Origin: Sodiomyces alkalinus F11
Lineage: Eukaryota > Ascomycota > Sordariomycetes > Glomerellales > Plectosphaerellaceae
Assembly: GCF_003711515.1 (NCBI RefSeq)
Contig: NW_021167087.1
Location: forward strand, 1,856,799 to 1,920,798
Length of the DNA stretch: 64,000 nt
Reading direction: 5' to 3'
This document shows, piece after piece, positions 1 through 11,211 of this stretch; within the stretch, counting starts at the first letter, position 1; every line of letters starts with the position of its first letter. The notes under the pieces were generated by a model. It made no database searches and had not been told where the DNA came from. It was given only the letters and a program-made list of their open reading frames with translations. The position numbers and the translations under genes are program-made.

Positions 1-972
1 TTTGGGACGACGATACCGAGACGGGGGTCGATTTTGAGATTCCCCAGCGTCTGATAATAACGGTTTCCGGAATCTGAGATTTCGGGGCCCAGGTTAGAGA
101 AACTACCTATGAGTGGTTGTTCACACGAGGTGTGTGTAATTCCCCCTTCTCTACCGTTGACCCTACCCCGGCGAGCCAGAGCCAAAGGGGAAGGATGATG
201 ACAGTTACTCACATTCGGGGAACACCAATTCGACACCTCCTTCGTCATTCCGCGCCACTCTCACAAAGCCAGGAGGTCCACCGCGATGGTTCGAATCCAT
301 CGAGTTCCCATCGGTGCTCGAGAGGAAGAAGAGATCCGCCTGCTTGATGACATTCACGGCGTCGTCGCTCAGCGGCAGTGTACGTTCCACCTTGCCAGGG
401 GTCGGCGTCCGCGGCGCCACCTCACGCTTATTGAGGTACTTGGGGCAGTTGCCCAAGCTCTCGTTGATAGCGAACGCCATCTGCAGCTCGCCGCTGCTGT
501 TTCCGGCGCCGCCGTCCTGCCGCTTCAAATCCGTCACAGCGCCTGCGATCATGTGTCCGCCCAACTTGACGCGGTCCCGGTGCGAGAGGTCAATGGACGC
601 ACCGGAGATCATCTTTCCCTGGCCGTCGTTAGGCCGCACCACGGCATTCAGCTCCACGCCACCGGTCTCGTCGAGTCCCCAAAGCGCCCTGAACACGGGG
701 TCGTTATCCACATCCACCTCGCCCCGTACGCCGAGGACGTTCTCGGCAATCGGCCGGGCGAATCCTCTCTCGCCGGCCCAGACCGTGGTCCAAGGTCGGC
801 CCTGGGCGTCGAGCGTACCAAGGGCTAGCATTGGTGATACTGAAACGCGAAGACCAAAGGGCCCCGACAGGCCCGGGAAGGTCGGGTTGTAAATGTCCGG
901 TACTTTGAGCATACGTTGCACTTCCAACTCGCCATGATGCCACCCGAAACCCGCACCACCGAGTGTCGCCAT
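1..972 (-). CDS. PNPOx-like FMN-binding flavoprotein, partial (runs off left edge)
   Basis: Exons read as 972..213 and 106..<1. The donor GTGAGT follows GAA-T at 213 and the acceptor CATAG ends at 107; the frame continues into GNRYYQTLGNLKIDP, a segment typical of the large fungal/bacterial proteins that start with a pyridoxamine-5'-phosphate-oxidase-like split barrel. The N-terminus FGWHHGELEVQRML and the following PWTTVWAG also fit that family. In related proteins this barrel precedes a ferredoxin-reductase-type FAD/NAD module, which would lie outside the window. The ATG at 972 (context AACATGG) was chosen because it begins the conserved part; an in-frame ATG at 1122 would add about 50 residues. 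Function is inferred as redox; the substrate is unknown. Confidence 0.7.
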
Positions 973-2214
973 GTTGAACGCTACGAATTGAGGTGGCAGC
1001 AACTGAGGATGATGAGCGGTTCCTATGACCGAGGTGAGGAGAGCAAAGGAAAGCGATAGGTCCCTCATGATGGTTAGGAGACGCCCCCAGCAGTTCCCCT
1101 CCCCTTTTTCTATCTTTTCCACCTACGGCATTGACTTATTTTTTTTCTCCCTTTTTTTTCTTCTTTTTCCGCAGGTAATTCTGTTGCTCCCATCTATTAA
1201 TACCCCGCGTTGGATCTTCCTCTAATTTGTCATTGGGTATTATCAAAGTCCGAGAATCCTCCAGGTGTCCACGACCCCTCCGTCCGTCCTGTACGCACTG
1301 TGCCTCCTTGTCAGTGTTGGTACATACCGGGTTGACGACAAGGCCCACTAATTTCTGTCTTCACCACCACCACCAGTCATCGAGGTTCGTATCCCCTGTT
1401 TTACCTGCCGCTTTGGCACTGTGCTTCCCGCGCCGGCCCCCACGTTTTGGTTACGCTCCCCCCACCGGTAGCGCCAACGCGCCATTTCTGCGGGGCACCT
1501 CGTCATTTCCTCGGCTTTCAATTCATTCCACCGAACTACCATCCCATATCCGAGTACATAGGGCAGCGGGAGTAGAAGTAGGGCCAGACGCTTAGCAGAG
1601 CCGGCTTCACTAATCAATCATAGCGTATGCTTAATAGAAACGAGATCGGCGCCTGAACCAAAATGTCGAGGTTCTGGACATATGTACGATCGAGCTCACT
1701 CACATTAACAAACACTCAAAGAAGCGCAGGGCCTGACTCCTGTAGACCATTGCCGATTGGTGGATCGTTTGGGACTAAGCCTACCTGTAGACGCGCCCTT
1801 CGCACTACAACACTGCTTAATTGCAGTGGATGTATAGCAAATTAGAACTAGGTAGTTGGGGGTTTCCTTACCATCATGACAAAGCAAAGTCATGCCGTAG
1901 AAGCGAGGTTCACCTGATGCCACATCAAGGGCGTGTCGTTCAAAGTATCGACCAACCAGAAATGTCTTGAATAAATAATGATCGAGGTTTGAGTCGGTCC
2001 TCGCATCTCTAAATGTGTCGCGTCGCAATCGGAAGCGCAACGGACATCACCAATCCAACTCCCATCATGACATGAAATGCGTATGTAGGCAAACGTGCCC
2101 CCTACGCCAGTAGGTAAGGGTATCCATCATGAAGTAATTACAAAAACGTTGGTATCTCGCGGGGTCATACATTGGTGTTCTCGGGTCTTACTTGAGGAGA
2201 AGGAGATACTGCTA
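973..2214. other. Intergenic, no gene seen
   Basis: About 1.2 kb between the flavoprotein start and the KCH1 stop. It holds a long pyrimidine tract around 1130-1170 (T/C-rich on the + strand, A/G-rich for the flavoprotein gene) that may be promoter sequence. Short open frames here are not supported by splice signals or recognisable motifs. Confidence 0.6.
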
Positions 2215-4279
2215 CTAGTAGTATCTTCGTTCCCTCTGCGACTCTAGGTCCGTATCGTACCTATCATAGCTATGTGCTCCGGGCCCGCGAGGACCCGGTT
2301 GTTGTTGGCCTTGTGGTGTTCCCGCACCATCAAAATAGTCAGAAAAGTCGAAATAGTCGTCCTCTTGCGGCGCCATTGGCGCCGTCATGTTTCGTTGTGG
2401 AACGTGGCGGGGCCCAGGTCCCGGTCTAATACCCGGCCCGCCTAAGGGCATGGGGCCCGTGGCACTCCGGACCGGGGGGCGCGGCTGGTAGCCGGGTCTC
2501 ATGCTTCCGGGAGGACCGGGGCGGAGTGCACGGGGTGCGGCTGATCGGTCCGAAAATGTTGATGGGGCCAGACTGGCACGGTCACTGGGGTATTGTGAAG
2601 AATCCACATAGCCGGGCCTGCCCTGCCCAGATGGCGCCCTGCCGTAACTGTGGAGTGACGGCGCTGTCGGAGATCTCACTGGGGGAGGGAAAGACGGCAT
2701 GGTTTCCGAAGAATAGGTGGCCGGACTCTCGGTCATGATGTTATGATGAAGCGTGGATGAAGAGGAAGAAAATGTCGAGGCGTGGTGCAAAGGGGGAGGG
2801 CCGTTTCGCAGTGAATGGGACGTATCCGAGCGCGCCGGTGGCCCATAATACTCGTCGCCTCTTCGTGAGGGCAACGAGCCGGCTAGTGATATCGGGGTGC
2901 TGTATCCCATTTCGGCGCTGTTGCTCGCAAGCGGAGCTTCGGGCGCATAGCTGTTGGACGACGTCGTTGTGGATGTGCCCCTCCTCGACGGCATCGGTCG
3001 TTTTCGGTCCATCGCGCCGAGTTCGATACTGCCAGGGGTCCCAGGTCGTGACGTATAAGGAGGCAAGGACGCATTCGTTGGTTTCCGATCGAGCTGGGGC
3101 ATCTCGGGAAGTTTGTCGGGTTCGCCCATGTCGGGAAGCGTCGGGAGGGTAGCTTGACGGGATAGCTTGGGGGGCTCGAAACCGTTCTTTAGGGCTTCTT
3201 TGGCTTCCGCCTTGAGTTTCTTCTGTTCTTCCCTAGCGAAAGCCTTTTCCACCTTTTCATGCACGATTTTGGTGAGAGACTTGTTCACTTTGCGTTCGCA
3301 GTAGGCCGAGAGACCTCCATCGGCCCGGGGGATCCAATGCCAGAGGAACAAGACGTAGAAGAGAACGGCGGCAAGGAGGAAAAGGGCGGAGAAGATCCAA
3401 ATGACGAGAGTGAAGAGCATGCCCGACAGGATGACCATCTGCTGTTGGTCTTCCATGGCCAATTGGCGAATCTTATCGAAGAAGCCCAAGATTTCCTGTC
3501 CTACATCGGAACCGCCGTCACTCGAGAGTTTGGCCACATAGACAGACCTCAAGGTCAGGGCGTTGATAACCTGACGGGGCCCAGAACACAGGATGACGCG
3601 AATCCACGCTGCAGGCAGGCTGTTAGCAAAAAAAAAAAAAGGAGTTCGTACACGAGGGCAGAGAGGCTAGGGAGGGGAAAGGGTCCGCGAACATTGAAAG
3701 CTAAAGTAGGTGAAGAGGGCAATGTACTCGGCGCCCTTTTTGCTCTTGGTAAGCTCGGCAAAGACGAGAAAGCGTTTGAAGCCCTGGCCTTTGCCAAAGC
3801 GGAGACTCTCGAGACGGACAGCGATGTTATCGAGATAGCACTCGGCGATGTTTCCTCGCTTCATGACGCGCATGGCTCTGAGCTGTTCAAAGGCAAGGTT
3901 GACAAAGGAGGCAATAATGCAGGCGGAAAAGATCCATTTCGAGATCTGGAAATCAATGGCGGGCTGAATGGCAGAGGACCATCGGTCAAAGGCGAGCAAG
4001 TTGATAGCGGTAAAGGTATCAACACCGTAAACGGCGATGGAGACGATAAGCATAAACCACAAGTAGACGTAGGCGAAAGGAGTGCCGCAGCCTTTAGACT
4101 TGAAGTCGTTGAGATTCTACGAGATGGGGGTTAGCGAACATGTGATCGGACGGGCAGTAGAAGAGTGGGATTGTTCGGGGGAGAAAAGGGGGGGGGAAGA
4201 TGGGCAAGCTTACGATGTAGTCCCATTTCTGCTCAGGCCGGCCCTCAACTGGTTTTCGGCGATGGGTGCAACAGCCCAT
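2215..4279 (-). CDS. KCH1: Kch1/Prm6-family potassium transport membrane protein
   Basis: Three exons: 4279..4214, 4116..3693, 3608..2215, giving 627 residues. Exon 1 encodes MGCC...QKWDYI and exon 2 continues NLNDFKSKGCGTPFAYVY, the hallmark start of fungal Kch1 proteins. Hydrophobic segments follow (LWFMLIVSIAVYGVDTF, WIFSACIIASFVNLAF, and in exon 3 MVILSGMLFTLVIWIFSALFLLAAV). The C-terminal half is a long Pro/Ser/Arg-rich, presumably cytosolic tail, much longer than in yeast Kch1. In yeast this family mediates K+ influx linked to Ca2+ signalling during pheromone response; here the role is inferred. The second donor (GTTCGC) is non-standard but joins FTYFSFQ to WIRVILCSGPRQVINAL in frame, as expected for the family. 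Confidence 0.88.
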
Positions 4280-7167
4280 ACTGAATCATGCGCGAAAATG
4301 ACCCGATCGATTGACTGTAAGGTTAGAAAACCAAAGGGGCCACCTGGCAGTCTAGGCGAACAAAGAACGAGTAGGGAGAGGGAATGAAAATCAATAGCGA
4401 CAGGACGAGGTCGTGGTGGTCGAGGACAACCATATCAGGTTGTCGATTGAACGAGAGGGTGTTCGGATTCGGGCCGGCCGTCAACACATGTCGTTCTTCG
4501 CCCGCGAAGTGACCGACTGTGTTTGTTGGAAGAGGTGGTAGTGGTGGCGGCGCCAGAGACTCCGATTGCAAGAGATTGTCCAAGTGACCAAGAGGATGTA
4601 AAAAAGGTACAGTAAAAGCAAAGAACAGAAGACGAAAAACGTCAAAAATGAAGGGATTGAAAACAAGGACCGGAAAGGAAAGGTGGTACGTTGTATGAGC
4701 TGGCGACCGCGACCGCCGACGGGTGAATAGGGTTCTGATTATGAAACGAGGCGACGTTGTGTCACAATCGAGCAGGCCGGAGGATGATGGGCTGCGGTTA
4801 AGGACGGGAAAGATGCCGACAGAGAAACTGGTCTCTTTTTTTCTCGGTGACGATCTTCTACTCTTGCCGCTGTTGCCCCTTGGACGTTTGATCGACCGCA
4901 CCAGGCGAGTGAAATGACGCGACACCAAAGAATGCAGTGTCGCCGACACAAACAATAGATAGGGTTTGTAAAGCCGCAGGCGCTCGGGGTCCTGCTACAC
5001 GTCGTGTGCCGTATGTCGAGTACAGGGTGGCAATGAATAAGAGCCGGGACGGCGAGTCGAAAGCGAAGGACGATAGGGAGTGGCGAGCAGCTTTCGGTTT
5101 ATCTTCTGACAAGAAATGAGCGGCGGCGTATAATGAGGGAAACACGCGAGAACATGAAATGCAAACAACTGAGCACCTTCCCTTGGGAATTGAGGGTTGA
5201 CGGTGTGGAATGGATATTACGCGGGGGGTTGGGGGGAACGGGAATTGAAGAGGAATGATGATGGGATGGAACGAAGGGGACGGGAGTGGGGAGGATAATT
5301 AGGACGATAACCAGGATCAACCACCAAACTACCCCGGAATCTGCATGGAGGGAGCCGGTCTCTGTTTTGTATGTGCGAAGTACCGTTGTACCTACATACA
5401 TTTACAAAACGGTAATTACAACGTACGTGGTAACAAGCAGGTGCGACGGGGGGGGGGCTCCTAAAGTTCTTTAAGGGCATGAAGTACGAAGTAGAGACGC
5501 GGGACGAGTGTAATAGGTAAGGTACCTTAGGGAATTAAGGTAGGGAAATAATGGCAATAATAACCCCACGATAGCAGAATAGGTACAACGTACGTACCAT
5601 CTCTGTAGAACAGTATGACGCGGAAAGAACAAAGGTCCCTGCCTATCATTTCACTAGGTTCGTGGGAGATGGAAGCGCGGGAGATAGAAACGCGGGAGGC
5701 AGGCGACGTTGAAGGTGAAATGGGGAGGAGTGGACGGGTTAAGAATGGGACGGTACGCTAGCACGAATAAACATGGTCAATAGGACTGAACCTTCGTCCC
5801 ATGAATGGAGAAGAAGGGACCTATCTGCGCAGTCCTCGACGCAGGTACCGCGCGCCACCACCTCTTGAAACGGATTAGTGGGTGACACCAGGACTGGGCA
5901 CGCGCCAGACCACGTCCCATTGGCTATTAACGGCTTTCTCAGCCAACAAGGAGCTTGCCCCTTGCTGAATCCCTGCTCCCTCACTTCATGTGTACAACGT
6001 AACTCACAACGTACAACGTACAACGTAATTACAGCGCTTCACCAAGACAAAAGTGGGATGGAGTTTGTCACGTGCGATGTACCCGATTCCTTTTGGATGT
6101 CTTCGGTCTGGGCGGGGCAAGTCAGCTGCTTCGTACGTACATACATAGTGATTGCGGTTGCAATCAATGCCAATCAACGACACATTGATCTTCATCTTGG
6201 TCCAACCCGGAACAGTCTCTTCGGCTCGGTTCTCGGTCGCACGAGGCTCACGGCGTCCTTGGTCCTATCACTCAACAGGTTCAACAGTGGCAGCGATCCT
6301 GGCGCCGAGCGACTCGATCTAGGTACATACTCAACGAAGCACGATCTACTCGTCCATAATGAAGCTCAGCCAGACCGGGCCAGCTTCCGCGGTCTTGTAA
6401 GTTAATCAAGTGAGGCTCCTGTATTTCTTCCCTTTCCTCTCGCTACGTCCTGAACAAAGGAACGCCATGCCAAGGCGAAAAAAGACGGCACGACAAAGGA
6501 CTATATCCGCATCCGGGTGGACACTAATTACGAGCTCACTCGCTCATTGTCTATTTACTTTGTTTGGCACAAAGCCTCGCTCCACTCTACCATTCCTCGA
6601 ATAGTGTATATGCACCCCCAATTCACCAACAAAGGAGAGGGGGTAAGGATCCGAGGAAAAAGGATGTCCATCGCCCTGCTTATCTTGAGCTCGAGCTCCC
6701 CGAGTCGTATTGTGCAGCAGGTCTTGAATGGAGGCCCTGGCTACTGGGCTAGTACGTCTTCTGGTGAAGTTGGAGGCATCAATAATGTGCATTTACGAAC
6801 ATTTACGAATTGCAACTCGACAGGTATCCCCCTTTTAGCATCCTGTACGCCGTATTGAACCTCGCTCGGCCCATCCGACAAAGAAACTCCTTGCCAAATA
6901 CGAGAACGATTCTTTGTTGTTGACCCCAGGGAGGTTGCTAAGATGAAGCCCGCCATGATATACATGCTTGAAATCCCCCCGGTGTCCCATCCTCCTATCA
7001 TTGATATTGAGGTTCCCAGTCAGTTCGATATTTCAGCTCTACTGCGGGACAGCTCAACACCGACACGTACAAGTATCCTCGTCAACTCCAACGTCTCTTG
7101 CTCATCTCAGAGACAGGATCCGAAGCCAATCAAAAAGAGTTGAAGAAAAGACCAGATACAGCGTAAA
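4280..7167. other. Intergenic, 2.9 kb between divergent genes
   Basis: Shared upstream region of KCH1 (leftward) and the kinase-like gene (rightward). It contains GTACCTTA/ACGTACGT-type words around 5390-5600 and a triplicated ACAACGTA near 5994-6027. Open frames here (for example 4323-4955 and 5878-6405) lack recognisable domains and splice structure. No convincing gene or RNA seen. Confidence 0.55.
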
Positions 7168-8663
7168 ATGGACCCAAAATCCCAGCAGTTTCAGCTTGTC
7201 AAGAAGCTCACAGATGAAATATGGCTGGCCACGAGACCCGAGAGTGGGGAGGAATTCCTAGCCAAGCGGATCGATGATTTCGACGAGTACTTCCGGTCTC
7301 GCTTCGAGGGATCAGGAAAGCAGCAGCGCCAGGCCAAGGGATTGATGGACCTCGTCTACGAGCACAACATCGGGCGCAACATCTCTCACGTCCTCAACCA
7401 CGAGAACCTTGTATCGCTAGCCGGCTATCTGCGCCAGAAGCCTCTCAATCCCAAACCCTTCGATACCAAGCAGGCTACGGATGACTATCTCGTATGGGAC
7501 AACTGCGATGCTGGGTTCCTCGAGCTCCTAGTGATCAACGGGGGTGGAAAGGGCCGGCGCAAGTCGTTCCTGCCCGAGTCACTCTGCTGGCATGTCCTCA
7601 CCTCGGTCATGCGCGCTCTTACCTGGCTCCACGACGGATATCGGCTGGGAACCAACTGGGACACGGGGGAGCAGAAGTGGATAAAGACCGACATGGACTG
7701 GATGCCCATCCTCCACCGTGACATCACAGCCACCAGCATCATGTTCCAGCACCCCCGTGGTGAGGAGACGTACGGTAGCTGCAAACTGGGCCGGTTCGCA
7801 AAGGCATTCGTCTCCGGACAGCCGGCCGACAGGCAGGGTGAAGAGACCGCGGATGGGCCTGCACTGCACAGCTCCAGTGGCCAGATACTTGCCCCCCACG
7901 CCAACTTACCCAAGGGGTTGAAGGCGCCACCGGACGCCAGCGCCGCGACGATGAAAAAGTTTTGGGCCGAGTATACCACGGGGAAAGCGCCTGTAAGTTT
8001 TTCCGCGTCCTCTTTATTCCAATCTCTTCGGCTCCGGTATGTTTACTGACATGAACTTTCTGCACCCGGCATAAGGACCAACGTCTTTATACGATCAGCG
8101 ACGAACACTGGTCCCTCGGCGCCGTCCTATGGCGCATGATGACGTCCACGAAGCTCCCGTCGCAGGACAGCTGCAGCCTCTGCGAGAGCAAGTGCCGCCA
8201 CATCACGGGCTGCGTGCAGCCGCTGTGCCTCATCGCCGAGGCGGAGGAGGAAGAGGGCTGCCGGTGCGTCTACGCCGGGTGCCAGCACATTCAGGCCCGG
8301 CTCGACGCCAGCCCCGAACTCCGGCCGGAGCACAGACGGAGGTGCGACCACCCCAAGTGGCGAGCGGCGGGCTGTGACTGTCCCCGCGGGTGTCCGCGGC
8401 CGGACGTCCACATCGACGACGTGCTCGCGCAGCTCGATTACTCCAAGTTCCTCGTCCGGGCGGTGCGAAAGCTGTTCGACTGGGACTGGGAGACCTCGCG
8501 ACGGGGCTCTGTGACGCTGTGCACTGAGATCAACGCTGCCTACCGACAGTGGAAGACGCAGACGAGCGAGGGTCGCGAATATGTTGATGTCTACGATGAT
8601 GCGTGGAAAAGGTACATGGTTCTGAATGGGAAGTTGGATGAACAGCAGAAGGGCGGCGCATAA
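7168..8663 (+). CDS. Protein kinase-like (probable pseudokinase) with Cys-rich insertion
   Basis: Two exons, 7168..7992 and 8076..8663 (470 residues); the intron has a GTAAGT donor and a TAAG acceptor. The kinase fold is suggested by EEFLAKRI (possible lysine, residue 33), hinge-like YLVWDNCDAGFLELLV, ILHRDITATSIMF (residues 181-193) and DEHWSLGAVLWRM, equivalent to the helix-F DxWSxG. Catalytic features look eroded: the loop Asn is replaced by Ser190, and the DFG position reads LGRF (207-210). After helix F, residues 308-381 carry twelve cysteines (CSLCESKC, CRCVYAGC, CDCPRGC), an unusual insertion that could bind metal. No known name; a fungal expanded kinase-like family is the best guess. 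Confidence 0.65.
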
Positions 8664-9619
8664 GGTACCTTGGTTGTATCGCATCACGGAGTAAATTCAC
8701 TGTCCACAAAGTCACTTTTCCATGGCGACTCGTATAGCCAGTGCCTTTAGACCTGCTTATGTACGGTTTCGCTTTCGGACGATCAGTTCAACCATCCCTG
8801 TCAGCCAGCGTGAAATACTCCAGTTGAGTTTTCATCGATACCGTCTCCTTTTCATTCCTCGAGCCTCGCCAACATTCGGCATGTCTAGTCGCAAGAGGAT
8901 CGACCTACAGCGGTGTCCGCAGAGTGGAGTGTACCTGTAGGCTTATCGAGGAACGCGAAGAGCACTGCATCCGTACCTTACCTTACCTACCTACTGTAGG
9001 TACCTTACCTTACTTTACTGTAAGTAAGGTACTCGTAATGTACCTATGAAGATAGAGGTACCTTATACGAACCCAAGGTAGTGGGAGCGCACGGACCATT
9101 GATACACACGTGATACTGCTACTCCGTATATTTGGAGGAATCAGAGACGTGCTCTTTCTGGCAGCGGGGCAGGCCAGCAAGAGCAACGATGCTGCTCTGA
9201 CATGTCAGCCTTCCTCCGCCCACCTTCTTGGACACCTGCTCCGTTCGTCCACATAATCCAGTGTCCGTCGTCTCGGCCGCCATCTAACTTTCTCAAAACA
9301 ACCCCGCCTTATCCAGGTTAAATAGGCGGATTTCTTATTGTTTAGACCATTTGGATGGTTTCTATGGGGAATTAGCAAAGCCAAAGCTCTTCCTGACGAC
9401 TCCCCTTGGCAGTGATTAAGAAGATAGGTACCACATCACGCCGACCTATCTACCCCACGACGGCTTGGACGACCCATCTCTCGCTGAGAACCCTCCTCTA
9501 CCCCGGTTCTATCTTTGTGGCATTTCATCCAAACCGTGCTGCAATTGAGAATTGAGCTGAATTGACGATATTCGAGAGCCGAAGACCTCCAGACCTCGAG
9601 TCGGACTGAGCACGACATC
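8664..9619. other. Intergenic with dense GGTACCTTA words
   Basis: The stretch 8974-9065 is built from repeated TACCTTAC / GTAGGTACC / GTAAGTAAGG words in both orientations, forming local palindromes. No gene seen. The last ~100 bases are presumably the leader of the following gene. Confidence 0.6.
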
Positions 9620-10582
9620 ATGTCCCTCAACACTCCGACCCCTCCCCTCCTACTCACAAAACGGCTCACGGCCTTCCTCAACGCCAATCTCTCTCCGACC
9701 CTCCACGCGGCCTTCATTACCACTGCATCCGGGAAGCTCCTCGCCCACGCCACGACCCCCTCCTTTGCCTCGTCCGGTTCATCTCCCGGGTCGCCCCCAC
9801 CGCCGGGAAATGGTGGTGCCGCTACCATTTCGAGTACGACAGCCTCCCCGTCCGCTTCTTCCGTCTCGCTCCCGACCGGATCCCGTCCCAGCGCCGTCTC
9901 CCTCCTCCGCACCCAGGCCACCGTAGCCGCCAGCCTCTTCGCCCTGCACTCCGCGTCCTCCACGTCCATACCCGGCGCCCTCCCAGGCTCCTCCGAGTCC
10001 CACCTCGACCATGACGTGCTGCCCGACACAACCCCTGCGTCACCGACGACCGCCGCAGGCGGGAAGAAGAAGAACTCCAATTCCTGCAAATTACCCCTCA
10101 CCATCACCGTCCAGCTCTCGAACGGCATCCTCGTCGTCCGCCGTCTGCGGTGCGGCCTGCTCTTCGTCTGCGTCGGCCCATTACCCGAACCAAGCGACGG
10201 CGCGTCTCACTCGCATCATCATCATCATCATCATCATCACACGGGCGGCAGCAGCAGCGCGCCGGGCGAAGGCGGCAGTAGTGCCGGCAGTGGTACCGGT
10301 GGCGGTCTCAGCGTGCCTGGCACTGCGACGCCGCGAGGTCAACAACACGGCAACGCGAGTCCCGCGCACATGCCCGCCTCGCCGTCCGAGGTGGATAGCG
10401 TCATGAGCGCCGGCGCGGCCACCACCGTTAGCGTTGCCAGCGCGGGGAGCAGTGTCGCCGGCAGCGTAGGGGCTGTGGCCGTCGTGTCGATGCGGAGACA
10501 CGCCGAGGACCTGGCGCGGTGGTTGGATGACAAACTCGGGAGCCTCCGGGTGCCACAGGACGGAGTTGGCGCCGTGGAATGA
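9620..10582 (+). CDS. Roadblock/LC7 protein, LAMTOR2 (Ragulator p14)-like
   Basis: Single exon, 320 residues, ATG in context ATCATGT. The conserved pieces match the order of a LAMTOR2-type Roadblock fold: LTKRLTAFLNANLSPTLHAAF, then TTASGKLLAHA (strand pair), TQATVAASLFALHSA (helix), LPLTITVQLSNGILVVRRL and LLFVCVGPLP (strands), and a final helix MRRHAEDLARWLDDKLGSL. Between them lie long Ser/Gly/Pro-rich insertions, including a run of nine histidines encoded by CAT/CAC at ~10216-10241. Animal LAMTOR2 is about 125 residues, so this protein is mostly insertion. By family, it would act on vacuolar membranes as a scaffold for Rag GTPases in TORC1 signalling; this is inference. Confidence 0.58.
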   Translation: MSLNTPTPPLLLTKRLTAFLNANLSPTLHAAFITTASGKLLAHATTPSFASSGSSPGSPPPPGNGGAATISSTTASPSASSVSLPTGSRPSAVSLLRTQATVAASLFALHSASSTSIPGALPGSSESHLDHDVLPDTTPASPTTAAGGKKKNSNSCKLPLTITVQLSNGILVVRRLRCGLLFVCVGPLPEPSDGASHSHHHHHHHHHTGGSSSAPGEGGSSAGSGTGGGLSVPGTATPRGQQHGNASPAHMPASPSEVDSVMSAGAATTVSVASAGSSVAGSVGAVAVVSMRRHAEDLARWLDDKLGSLRVPQDGVGAVE

Positions 10583-11211
10583 GCGGCAGTTTACTGAATT
10601 CTGTGCTTTGGGGCGTATCTACCTACCTGGACGGAGAGATGTCCGACCAGTAGTTGAGCGCATGGCACGGGACAGAGAAAGAGAGATAGGGAGACAGAGA
10701 GACATGTCATGGACCGGCGTTTAGGGGCGTTGGGAAGATACCATAGCGGAAATCCGACCTGCGACTTGGAGTCGCAATAATTGCAAGACATGCAAATTTA
10801 CTACTAGAATCTGGAAGGCAGACCAGCAAAAGCACACACGAAGAAAAAAAACCCCCCGAGAAATTGTCATCTTTGGCACGAGAGGAAACATCATAAGCTT
10901 TAACCGCAGGAGAGTAGTTATGTTGTCTTATTAAATCATGTGCTGCACTTGCCCACCCCGGTAAGTAGGCAAGTATGTATGTGTTTCGTCAGTAATGCTC
11001 TGCCCCGAGTATGCTTGGTGCCTGTGTAACGCCGAACAAACAACAAACGCCAAGTCGAAACCCCAAATGCTCTTCACATAAACGCTCAATCCTTGCGAGA
11101 TGATACCATGTCCATTGCACGCACCTTTCCTGTATCCCCCTTTTGTAGTCCCCGGAGCCCCGGGTAGTGTAATATCTTAAAAGTCCGTTAGCGGGGAGGC
11201 GACAGCGGCAT
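10583..11211. other. Intergenic between convergent genes
   Basis: About 630 bases separating two 3' ends. Nothing recognisable beyond a GA-rich tract at 10673-10702. Confidence 0.6.

Noticed and set aside
281..305. tRNA-like TpsiC arm (GGTTCGAATCC) on the + strand
   Set aside because: It lies inside the conserved flavoprotein reading frame on the other strand, and no acceptor, D or anticodon arms pair around it.
4323..4955. 210-codon open frame upstream of KCH1
   Set aside because: Ser/Phe/Leu-rich product of a pyrimidine-rich strand, no motif; better read as leader or promoter of KCH1.
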